From positions 3,077,001-3,141,000 of the forward strand of contig NZ_AP018498.1 in the NCBI RefSeq assembly GCF_003569745.1: a DNA stretch of 64,000 bases. Reading direction: 5' to 3'. The notes beneath the pieces were generated by a model that was not told the origin of the DNA, made no database searches, and saw only the letters and a program-made list of their open reading frames with translations. Position numbers and translations under genes: made by a program. The DNA is from Altererythrobacter sp. B11. GTDB lineage: Bacteria > Pseudomonadota > Alphaproteobacteria > Sphingomonadales > Sphingomonadaceae. Shown here piece by piece: positions 17,253 through 25,014 of this stretch; the stretch's first letter is position 1; each line of letters opens with the position of its first letter.

Positions 17253-19358
17253 TCACTCGGTCTGCGTGTTTCGGCCCCAGTCCTCATTGGCCCGCGCGAT
17301 GAGATAGGCGTGAATTGCGTCGACCTGTTCCTTGTCGAGAATGTCGTCGAAGGCGGCCATGCCCTTGTCCACATAGGCCCCGCCCAGCACGATCTCCTCA
17401 AATCGGTCGTGCGTCGCCGGGGTCATATGGCGCAGGTCGGCGACGCCGCCGATCGCATTCTGCCCGTGGCAGACAGAGCAGGTCTGGGCAAAGAGCTGCG
17501 CGCCGCGCGTCACAGTCGCTTCGGGCGCACGGAGCGGCGGGGGCGCCGGCGGCGAGCTTGCCCGCTCGGGCAAAGGCGGCAGGCTCTGCGTTCCACCTAG
17601 CTTGAAAACCAGCAGCCGGGCTGGCGCCCGCGGCATTTCCGTGCCCGCGCCGCGCTCGATCTGCGCAGCGCCGCCGCCCCAACCGGCATTGATCGCGATA
17701 TATTGCTCGCCATCCAGCATGTAGGTGATCGCGCCTGCCACAGGCGCGCTTTGCGTTGGAAATTCCCACAGCACGGCACCATTGCGCGCATCGAAGGCGG
17801 TGAAGGTCTGCTTCGTCGTGCCCTCGAACACCACATCCGACGCGGTCACCAGGACGCCGCCATTGCCATGGCGCGGCAGTTCGTGTTGCCAGGCGATCTT
17901 CTGCTTCACCGGGTCATATGCGGTCAGCCAGGCCCGCTCCAGCTTGTTGCCTTCTGCCTGCAACTTCGCCCGCTGCTTGCCGACCTCTCCCGTATAGCCG
18001 CCCCAGCCGCTGTTGGAGCGCATGGGCTGCGGTTTCCAGTCCGGCTGCAAGGCATAGACGAGCGCCGACTGGTAGGCCGGGAAATAGGCCAGCCCGGTAC
18101 GCGGGGAGTAGGCCATGGGAAACCAGTTGTGCGCGCCGCCCGGCCCGGGCGCCACCAGCCTCGGGTCGAAGCCGTAGCGCACCCTCTCGCTGGTGACGGG
18201 GCGCCCTTGCTTGTCGAAACCCTCGTTCCAGTTCTGGTAGACATGCGGCGCCGCGCTGATGAACTCGCCCGTTTCACGGTCGAGCACGTAAAAGAAGCCG
18301 TTCTTGGGCGCCTGCATCAGCACCTTGCGCATCTTGCCGTCTATCTCGAGATCGGCGCTGATCATGGATTGGGTGCAGGTCCAGTCCCATTCCTCGCCCG
18401 GGTTCATCTGATAGTGCCAGCGATAGGCGCCCGTATCTGCATCGAGCGCGACGATGGAGCATACGAAGAGATTGTCGCCCTTGTTCTGCGAGCGGTAGTA
18501 ACGGGAATGCGGCGTCGCGTTGCCGGTGCCGACATACACGAGATTGAGATCGGGATCATAGGCGATCGCGTCCCAAGGGTTGGCCCCGCCGCCCAATTGC
18601 AGATAATCGGTGCCGAACCAGGTCTTACGGATCATGTCCATGACGGGATCGGAGGCGACCCCATCCGGTCCGGCGGCCCAATCGCCCGGGGTGAGGAAGA
18701 ACTTCCATTCCTGCTTGCCGGTCTCGACATTCCAGGCGGCCACGAAGCCGCGCACGCCAAAGTCCCCGCCCGACTGGCCCACCACCACCTTGTCTCCGAA
18801 GACGCGCGGCGCACCAGTGATGGTGTAGGGAAAATTGTCCCCGAAGGTCCGCGTGGACCAGATCGGCTTGCCCCTCTTGCGGTCGAGCGCGATAAGGCGC
18901 CCGTCGAGCGTGGCGATGATGACCTTGTCCCCATGCAGCGCCAGGCCGCGGCTCACCGGCTCGCAACAGGCGTAGCGGCCCATTTCGCGCGGGGTTTCAG
19001 GATCGTAGGTCCACAGCCTTTTGCCGGTGCGGGCGTCATAGGCGATGGTGATGTTGAACGGCAGCGTGTTGTACAGCACGCCATCGGCATAGAGCGGCGT
19101 CGCTTCCACCCCGCGATAGGTGCCCAGATCGTCATACCAGGCGAGGCCGAGCGTCGCGACATTGTCCCTGTCGATCTGCGTGAGCGGGCTGTAGCGCTGC
19201 GCGGAATAGGTCCGGCCGTCCATCAGCCATTCCTCGCCCGCAGGGGCGGAGAGCGCATCGTTGGCCTGCGCGGATACGGTCGCCGGACCATCCGCGGCCA
19301 CGCAGGATGCGAGGAAAAGCGCCCAGAGGGGTGCGGCAAGCCGGATCCAGCGGTTCAT
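17253..19358 (-). CDS. Exported PQQ-dependent alcohol dehydrogenase with cytochrome c domain
   Basis: Predicted periplasmic quinohaemoprotein that oxidises an alcohol or aldehyde and passes electrons to its own haem. The 701-residue product has a lipoprotein signal (lipobox ending at Cys19 in LFLASC), an eight-bladed propeller with the adjacent cysteines Cys131-Cys132 typical of PQQ dehydrogenases, the SIVALDADTG strand with catalytic Asp306, EEWDWTC, and a C-terminal class I cytochrome c with CSVCH at 627-631. Asp308 two residues after the catalytic Asp fits the pattern described for lanthanide-dependent enzymes. Last gene of a five-gene operon, 5 bp after an NTF2-like gene. Substrate unknown. 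Confidence 0.88.
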   Translation of the reverse strand: MNRWIRLAAPLWALFLASCVAADGPATVSAQANDALSAPAGEEWLMDGRTYSAQRYSPLTQIDRDNVATLGLAWYDDLGTYRGVEATPLYADGVLYNTLPFNITIAYDARTGKRLWTYDPETPREMGRYACCEPVSRGLALHGDKVIIATLDGRLIALDRKRGKPIWSTRTFGDNFPYTITGAPRVFGDKVVVGQSGGDFGVRGFVAAWNVETGKQEWKFFLTPGDWAAGPDGVASDPVMDMIRKTWFGTDYLQLGGGANPWDAIAYDPDLNLVYVGTGNATPHSRYYRSQNKGDNLFVCSIVALDADTGAYRWHYQMNPGEEWDWTCTQSMISADLEIDGKMRKVLMQAPKNGFFYVLDRETGEFISAAPHVYQNWNEGFDKQGRPVTSERVRYGFDPRLVAPGPGGAHNWFPMAYSPRTGLAYFPAYQSALVYALQPDWKPQPMRSNSGWGGYTGEVGKQRAKLQAEGNKLERAWLTAYDPVKQKIAWQHELPRHGNGGVLVTASDVVFEGTTKQTFTAFDARNGAVLWEFPTQSAPVAGAITYMLDGEQYIAINAGWGGGAAQIERGAGTEMPRAPARLLVFKLGGTQSLPPLPERASSPPAPPPLRAPEATVTRGAQLFAQTCSVCHGQNAIGGVADLRHMTPATHDRFEEIVLGGAYVDKGMAAFDDILDKEQVDAIHAYLIARANEDWGRNTQTE

Positions 19359-19363
19359 GTCAG

Positions 19364-20158
19364 TCAGTTCTCTGGCGGAGTGGCGATAGGCTGCGTGCCA
19401 TCGGCAAGGCGGCCAATATTGAGGGCGCTTTCCTGCTCCGGCGTGCCGGGAGGGTGATGATAGGCACCGGCCTGCCCAGGCGAAGGCCGGAAGACCTCTC
19501 CCGTCACCGGATTGGGATAGTGAAACGGAGCGATGTAATAGGCCGGATACGTCAGGTAGACCGTGCTCGGCGGCAGATCCGGCGGCGGGTCGAACTTGTC
19601 CGGCCAGGTATTGTTGAGCGCGTTCTTACCCCAGCCCTCCCAGTTGGTGTACATGGTGAAGGGGCCGGAAAGGCGCGCGATTTTCCACACGCCATCTTCT
19701 TTCATGAATTCGTCCTCGTACAGAGGCAGGCCCCAGCCGGCACTGCTCATCACGAAGGCGCGCCCGCGAAGCCAGCCCGTCTTGCCGTCGGGCGAGACGT
19801 TGACGACCGGCTGGAACTGCATGTGATTGGCGATGATGCCCTTGGGGGCGCCATCGGGCCCGAAGGCTGTCTGCATATATTCGAGGACGCGATCCTTGCC
19901 GATGAAGATGCCCTTCCCGCCGATCTCCAGCGTCGCATTCTCCGCAAACAGATTGGCGAGATGGGTCCACTGGCCCTTGTCGACGAAATAGCCATAGGTT
20001 CGCTGCAACCGCTCGATGTCGTTCAGATCCTCGAGACGGGTTATGCGGCGGTCGAGCGCGTCGAGCTGGTCTTCGACGCTCGCTTCGTCCTGTGCGCTGG
20101 CGGGAAGGCTCGCGGCCAAGCCCAGGATCAGCAAGGTGGATGCTGCAAGCCTGCGCAT
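19364..20158 (-). CDS. Exported NTF2/SnoaL-like protein (paralogue 3 of 3)
   Basis: 264-residue exported protein. A signal peptide ends at PASAQ; a short coiled helix rich in Leu and Arg follows, then an NTF2-like alpha+beta domain (TYGYFVDKGQWTHLANLFAE, LEIGGKGIFIGKDRV). The C-terminal tail has PFHYPNPVTGE, which recurs in related form in the two upstream paralogues. NTF2-like folds include isomerases, cyclases and dehydratases, so a catalytic role on the quinoprotein substrate or product is possible but unproven. Its start shares one base with the preceding stop. It has an extra C-terminal extension of about 35 residues compared with its paralogues. Confidence 0.78.
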   Translation of the reverse strand: MRRLAASTLLILGLAASLPASAQDEASVEDQLDALDRRITRLEDLNDIERLQRTYGYFVDKGQWTHLANLFAENATLEIGGKGIFIGKDRVLEYMQTAFGPDGAPKGIIANHMQFQPVVNVSPDGKTGWLRGRAFVMSSAGWGLPLYEDEFMKEDGVWKIARLSGPFTMYTNWEGWGKNALNNTWPDKFDPPPDLPPSTVYLTYPAYYIAPFHYPNPVTGEVFRPSPGQAGAYHHPPGTPEQESALNIGRLADGTQPIATPPEN

Positions 20159-20877
20159 CAGTCCCTCCCCACGACGTCATCCGCCGGTTGCACCACGGTG
20201 ATTTCCTCGCCCGTTACCGGATGCCGGAAGCTGAAGGGCGGGATGTAATTGCTCGGCAGGGCACGATAGACTTCGGTCGGCGGCCGGTCTGGCGGGTAAA
20301 GCGCACTCGGCCCTTCCATCGGCAGCTGCGACTTGAGCCAGCCCTGATCGTAATCGGTCCAGGCGGTCGGATAGAAATGCAGGCTGGCGATCAGCCATGT
20401 CCCGCCTTTCTTCACATATCGGTTTTCGTAGATGCCGACGCCCCATCTTGCCTGGGCGCCCGGTTCGGACAGCATGACCGGCCCCTGGAAACGGCCCGTG
20501 GCGGTGCGGCCATCCTTCGCAACCTCGATCACCGCCTGCAATTGCATGTGATTGTTCAGCCGCTTAGGCCCCAGCCCTTCCGGGCCGAACAGCAGCAGCG
20601 CCCGCTCGATGCGCTGCCGCCCGACGTAGACGCCGCGCTGGCCATATTCGAACGTGCCCTGATCGGCGAAAAGGTCGGCCACTTCGGACCACATGCCCTT
20701 GTCGAAATAATAGCCGTAGAGCGATTGCAGCTTCTCAATCTCGGCCTGATCTTCCAGTCGCTCGACCCGCTGGCGATAGGCGGCGATCCGCTCCTCGACC
20801 GAAGCCTGTGCGATTGCAGGGACGGACGGCAGAAGGGCGGCAGCGATCACGGCGGATGTCATGATCCTGCGCATCAT
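20158..20877 (-). CDS. Exported NTF2/SnoaL-like protein (paralogue 2 of 3)
   Basis: 239-residue exported protein with a signal peptide ending at PAIAQA, a charged helix (VEERIAAYRQRVERLEDQ), then an NTF2-like domain (SLYGYYFDKGMWSEVADLFA, FEYGQRGVYVGRQRI). The tail PPFSFRHPVTGEEI matches those of its neighbours. It overlaps the upstream paralogue by four bases (ATGA), so the three genes look like a local tandem duplication that kept the operon structure. Function not known; probably acts in the periplasm alongside the PQQ dehydrogenase. Confidence 0.78.
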   Translation of the reverse strand: MMRRIMTSAVIAAALLPSVPAIAQASVEERIAAYRQRVERLEDQAEIEKLQSLYGYYFDKGMWSEVADLFADQGTFEYGQRGVYVGRQRIERALLLFGPEGLGPKRLNNHMQLQAVIEVAKDGRTATGRFQGPVMLSEPGAQARWGVGIYENRYVKKGGTWLIASLHFYPTAWTDYDQGWLKSQLPMEGPSALYPPDRPPTEVYRALPSNYIPPFSFRHPVTGEEITVVQPADDVVGRD

Positions 20878-21575
20878 CGAACCTCCACCTTCTTGCCGGT
20901 TACCGGGTGCGGCGCGCTGAAGGGAGGAACGCTACGCTGCGGGAAAGGCGCCGGGATGCCGCGCGGCTCGATGTCGGGCGGCAAGTCGAGCGAGGCCTGG
21001 GAACGCTGCACGCCCTCGCCTTCGTCAAGCCGCGCCCAGCCCTTCTGATAGGGAGCCACGAAATTGACGTAGAGATGCAGCGTGTCGATCTTCCACACGC
21101 CGTCTTCGCGCACATAGCTGTTCTCGTAGATGCCGTCGCGCCAGCTGGCTTGATGCTTGTACTGGCCGAGCATGCCCAGGTCGCGCCAGCGCGCGGTGGC
21201 TGTCCTGCCATCCGGCCCCATGGTGATGGCCGGCTGCAGGGTGATCCATTCGTTGAGCTGGCCGTAGATCAGCCCTTCCTGCCCGCCGTGCAGACGGCGC
21301 AGATACTCGGCGATCCGATCCCGCCCGCGATAGATGCCGTCCGCGCCGATTTCGATCGTGCCGTCGTCGGTGAACAGGTCAGCCGCCTGCTGCCACAGGC
21401 CCCGATCCACGTAATAGCCGAAGGCGCGTTGCAGATTCTTGATCGCCCTGATGCCTTCCAGCGTCTTCACCCGCTCGGTCAGCTCGGCGATCTCCCGCTG
21501 GGGATCCTGTGCCTGCGCAGAGCCGGCGACAAGGAGCAGCGCGGCAGGGGCCGCAAGGATGGCGCGGCGCATCAC
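20874..21575 (-). CDS. Exported NTF2/SnoaL-like protein (paralogue 1 of 3)
   Basis: 233-residue exported protein: signal peptide ending at GSAQA, a helical stretch (EIAELTERVKTLEGIRAIKN), an NTF2-like domain (AFGYYVDRGLWQQAADLFTD, IEIGADGIYRGRDRI) and the tail PPFSAPHPVTGKKV. It overlaps both neighbours by four bases. The three paralogues share order of elements and the conserved D/W-A-x-L-F core, but differ enough to be ancient duplicates rather than recent copies. Confidence 0.78.
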   Translation of the reverse strand: MMRRAILAAPAALLLVAGSAQAQDPQREIAELTERVKTLEGIRAIKNLQRAFGYYVDRGLWQQAADLFTDDGTIEIGADGIYRGRDRIAEYLRRLHGGQEGLIYGQLNEWITLQPAITMGPDGRTATARWRDLGMLGQYKHQASWRDGIYENSYVREDGVWKIDTLHLYVNFVAPYQKGWARLDEGEGVQRSQASLDLPPDIEPRGIPAPFPQRSVPPFSAPHPVTGKKVEVR

Positions 21576-22549
21576 AGATCCTCCGGCAGGGCGAAGGCGC
21601 GAATGGTGAAGGTGCCGGGATCCTTCCCTCGCAGCGCCGGGTCGATCCGGTAGCGGATCTTGCCCTCGGTGGCATAGGCGACATCACCCACGCGCGTTAC
21701 CGCGGCTGACGAATCCAGCCCGTCCCGCAGCGTGGTTACCTGCGCTCTGTCACCGTCCACTTCGACCAGCGCCACGCGCCCGGCCGTTCCTTCGGCCTGG
21801 AGGAAGCGATGGCCACCCAGAGGGCGCAGCCCGTCCGGGCCGCCGACCGCCTGCGAGAGGTGGAGCGTGGTCAGGCCCCCATAAGCACCGCGGCTATCCA
21901 GCTCGACACGCTGGACGAGGTTCTGGCGCACATTGTTGATATACATCGTCCCATCATCGGCGAAGGCGATGCCGTCCACACCAATCAGGTCCTGCCCATC
22001 CGCGAACAGTTCCAGCTCTCCTCCTGGCGCTCGCCGGAAGATGCGGCCCGATGCGGTGTCGGTGGCGTAGACCGTCCCGTTCGCCGCCACGGCGATATCG
22101 TTGCACGCCGTGGGTCGGCCTTCCGGAAAGGCGAGGCTTTCAATGAACTCGCCAGAGTGGAGCTCGAACGCAACCAGATGGGAGGCGCCCTTTTCGCCCG
22201 CGAACATGTCGGGGTTGGAGCATGTCCAGAGCCGCCCGCCGGCATCGTCCGCCAAAACGCCGAACAGCGAATTGAGCGTGTTGGCCGCGCTAGCCCGGAT
22301 CCAGGGCTGCGCCGTATCGGCGCCCGGAGCGGCGCGATAGATCGTCCCGTGGCCGCTGCCGACATAGATGTTGCCTGCCGCGTCGGAGGTGATGCTTTCG
22401 GGAAAGACATTTTCGCCAGCAATCACGATATCTTGCGGCACCGCCGGTGCCGGCGCGGCGCGGCCGGGCGTATTCGCGCTGCATGCGGCAAGGGCAGCGC
22501 ACAGCAAGAGGGCCGCGCCTGTTCCGGCTGCCACGCGAATGACGCTCAT
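21572..22549 (-). CDS. SMP-30/gluconolactonase-like six-bladed propeller lipoprotein
   Basis: 325-residue lipoprotein (lipobox LAAC in the first 30 residues) with repeated propeller motifs such as SDAAGNIYVGSGHGTIYR, NDIAVAANGTVYATDTASGRIFR and DGIAFADDGTMYINNV. SMP-30-type propellers include lactonases, which would fit opening of a lactone made by the alcohol dehydrogenase; this is an inference. The ATG at 22549 is chosen because GGAGG lies four bases upstream; an ATG at 22561 lacks a ribosome site. First gene of the minus-strand operon, divergent from the second PQQ dehydrogenase. Confidence 0.75.
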   Translation of the reverse strand: MSVIRVAAGTGAALLLCAALAACSANTPGRAAPAPAVPQDIVIAGENVFPESITSDAAGNIYVGSGHGTIYRAAPGADTAQPWIRASAANTLNSLFGVLADDAGGRLWTCSNPDMFAGEKGASHLVAFELHSGEFIESLAFPEGRPTACNDIAVAANGTVYATDTASGRIFRRAPGGELELFADGQDLIGVDGIAFADDGTMYINNVRQNLVQRVELDSRGAYGGLTTLHLSQAVGGPDGLRPLGGHRFLQAEGTAGRVALVEVDGDRAQVTTLRDGLDSSAAVTRVGDVAYATEGKIRYRIDPALRGKDPGTFTIRAFALPEDL

Positions 22550-22756
22550 GCCACCTCCCATCTGGTGTCCACGTCTTTGTGTGTTTGCGCGAAACGAGAG
22601 CAGCCAGCGTCTCTCGGAAACGCAGCCGAGCTGGCCGATTTGGAGCCGTGGATTGCCTGAGCCGGCGGCCTGCCGCCCCACCGCTTTTCCGGCGTCTGTC
22701 CCATTCCCGAATGATCCTCCCCCGAACCGGTCTATGCGGCTTTGGAATAGGAGCAT
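22550..22756. promoter_or_regulatory. Divergent promoter region between the two quinoprotein operons
   Basis: About 207 bp separate the SMP-30-like gene (minus) from the second PQQ dehydrogenase gene (plus), so promoters for both operons should lie here. I see no coding potential and no confident -35/-10 pair or operator palindrome. Confidence 0.5.
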
Positions 22757-25012
22757 ATGCTATTCAAACGCGAACACAAGACGGGCCACCGCACCACGCG
22801 GCAGGCCGGCATGGGGGAGAGAGACTTGTTCGAAAGCGGGGATCGCGCACGTTTCACGGCGCCTGCGCGGGTGCGCAACTGCGGGCTCGCGCTCCTGACC
22901 CTGACCGTTCTCGGCGCCTGCGTGGCCGCCGGCCAAATGGCTGAGGCCCCCGCGGGGGAAACGCTGACAACGCAGGTCGACGCCGCGACAATGCGCGAAG
23001 TCGATGCGTCCGCGCAGGCGGGCGATTGGCTGAGCCACGGACGGGACTGGGGCGAACAACGCTTCAGCCCGCTCAGGCAGATCAATGACAGCAATGTCGG
23101 CGAACTGGGCCTTGCCTGGTTCGATGATCTGGAAACGTCGCGCGGCGTGCAGGCGACCCCGCTGGTGGTGGACGGGGTGCTGTATAACGAGAGCATCTAC
23201 AACGTCGTCACCGCCTATGATGGGGCGACGGGCGAGAAATTGTGGACCTTCGATCCGCAGGTCGGCCGCGAATGGGCACGGCTCGCCTGCTGCGGTCCCT
23301 CCAGCCGTGGGTTGGCGGCATGGGAGGGCAAGCTTTACATCGGTGCGCTCGACGGGCGGCTGATCGCCCTGGACATGGCGACCGGCAAGGAAGTCTGGAC
23401 CACCCAGACCTTCGAGCGCGAAGGCCGCCTCAACGCCTATTCGATCACCGGTGCGCCGCGCGTCTATGATGGCAAGGTGGTGATCGGCAATGGCGGGGCC
23501 GACTACGGCGTACGCGGCTTCGTGTCCGCCTATGATGCCGAGACGGGCAAGCGCCTGTGGAAGTTCTATACCGTGCCCGGCAACCCTGCCGATGGACCGG
23601 ACGGCGAAGCATCGGACAGCGCCATGAAGATCGCCCTGCCCACATGGCACGGCGAATGGTGGAAATATGGCGGCGGCGGCACGGCGTGGGACAGCTTCGC
23701 CTTCGATGCCGAGCGCAACCTTGTCTATATCGGCACTGGCAACGGATCGCCGCATATGTGGAAATTCCGCAGCGATGGAGCGGGCGACAATCTGTTCCTG
23801 TGCTCGATCGTCGCAGTCGATGCCGATACGGGCGAGTATCGCTGGCACTACCAGATGGTGCCCGAGGAAGAGTGGGATTACACCTGCACCCAGCCCATGA
23901 TCCTTGCGGATATGCAGATCGACGGGCGGAAGCGCGACGTGATCATGCAGGCGCCCAAGAACGGCTTCTTCTACGTGCTCGATCGCGGCACGGGCGAGCT
24001 TATCAGTGCCAAAAGCTATGTTTCCGAGAACAGCTGGGCAAACCGGATCGACATGAAGACAGGCCGCCCGGTGCTGCAGCCGGGCGCGCACAACACCACC
24101 ACGCCGCATCTGATGAATCCCAGCTGGCTCGCGGCGCACAGCTGGCACCCGATGAGCTGGTCGCCCCTTACCGGGCTGGTCTATTTCGCCGCGCAGGAAC
24201 AGCCGGACATCTACGCCCGAGCGCAGGATGGCGAGTTCGACTTCGTCTATCACCGCTCCAACAGCGGGCAGCAGCGCCGCAACCAGCCCGATCTGCGCAA
24301 GCGCTTGATGGAAGAGGCGCGAGCAAAGGAGAAGGGTTACCTGCTGGCCTGGGACCCGCGAACGCAGAGGGAGGCGTGGCGCGTGCCCTATCCGCATCCC
24401 GGCTCGGGCGGCGTTCTCACCACGGCAGGCAACCTGCTGATCCAGGGCACGATCAATAAGACTGTTGCAATCTACCGCGCCGACACTGGCGAGAAGCTGT
24501 GGGAGATGGGCATCGACCAGGCACCGGTCGCCGGCCCCATCACCTACATGGCCGGCGGCCATCAATATATCGCGGTTAACGCCGGCTGGGGCGGATCTCC
24601 GGTGTACAATTTGAACAACGACGGGCCGTTCCGCACCGCCTCGGCCAAGCTGCTGGTGTTCCGGCTCGGCGCCAAGGGCGTGGAACTGCCGCCGATGGCG
24701 AAAGCCGCCAACGTGCCCCGCCCTCCCTTCCTGACCGCCACCGAGCAGCAGGTCTCGCGCGGACGCGACCTCTATAGTGAGACCTGCATGCGCTGCCATG
24801 GCGTGGACGCGATCGGCGGGGTCAAGGATCTGCGCTGGATGACTCCAGAGGTGCACGATCGATTCCTCGACATCGTCATCGGGGGAGCGCTGGAGGACAA
24901 GGGCATGGCGAGCTTCGCCGGTGTGCTGTCGGAAGAGGACGCCCGGGCAATCCACGCCTATCTCATCGCGCGCGCAAACGAAGACTGGCAGGACGCCGGG
25001 GGAGGACATTGA
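22757..25012 (+). CDS. Exported PQQ-dependent alcohol dehydrogenase with cytochrome c domain (second copy)
   Basis: Second quinohaemoprotein dehydrogenase, 751 residues from this ATG, paralogous to the one encoded at 17253-19358. Seen: lipobox VLGAC (Cys55 in this numbering), propeller repeats, Cys178-Cys179, SIVAVDADTG with Asp355 and Asp357, EEWDYTC and a terminal cytochrome c with CMRCH at 677-681. The start is uncertain. The ATG at 22757 has AGGAG only three bases away, while a TTG at 22826 follows GGGGAGAGAGAC and would give a normal-length signal peptide. Its stop lies just ahead of the next gene's start. Substrate unknown; probably related to that of its paralogue. Confidence 0.87.
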   Translation: MLFKREHKTGHRTTRQAGMGERDLFESGDRARFTAPARVRNCGLALLTLTVLGACVAAGQMAEAPAGETLTTQVDAATMREVDASAQAGDWLSHGRDWGEQRFSPLRQINDSNVGELGLAWFDDLETSRGVQATPLVVDGVLYNESIYNVVTAYDGATGEKLWTFDPQVGREWARLACCGPSSRGLAAWEGKLYIGALDGRLIALDMATGKEVWTTQTFEREGRLNAYSITGAPRVYDGKVVIGNGGADYGVRGFVSAYDAETGKRLWKFYTVPGNPADGPDGEASDSAMKIALPTWHGEWWKYGGGGTAWDSFAFDAERNLVYIGTGNGSPHMWKFRSDGAGDNLFLCSIVAVDADTGEYRWHYQMVPEEEWDYTCTQPMILADMQIDGRKRDVIMQAPKNGFFYVLDRGTGELISAKSYVSENSWANRIDMKTGRPVLQPGAHNTTTPHLMNPSWLAAHSWHPMSWSPLTGLVYFAAQEQPDIYARAQDGEFDFVYHRSNSGQQRRNQPDLRKRLMEEARAKEKGYLLAWDPRTQREAWRVPYPHPGSGGVLTTAGNLLIQGTINKTVAIYRADTGEKLWEMGIDQAPVAGPITYMAGGHQYIAVNAGWGGSPVYNLNNDGPFRTASAKLLVFRLGAKGVELPPMAKAANVPRPPFLTATEQQVSRGRDLYSETCMRCHGVDAIGGVKDLRWMTPEVHDRFLDIVIGGALEDKGMASFAGVLSEEDARAIHAYLIARANEDWQDAGGGH

Positions 25013-25014
25013 GA

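Noticed and set aside
17703-19457. 584-codon open frame antisense to the first PQQ dehydrogenase
   Set aside because: Same reason; it also crosses the junction between two real genes.
17253-25012. Methanol dehydrogenase (XoxF/MxaF) or polyvinyl alcohol dehydrogenase
   Set aside because: Both proteins have a fused cytochrome c tail, and no methanol oxidation or polymer hydrolase genes are present; substrate left open.
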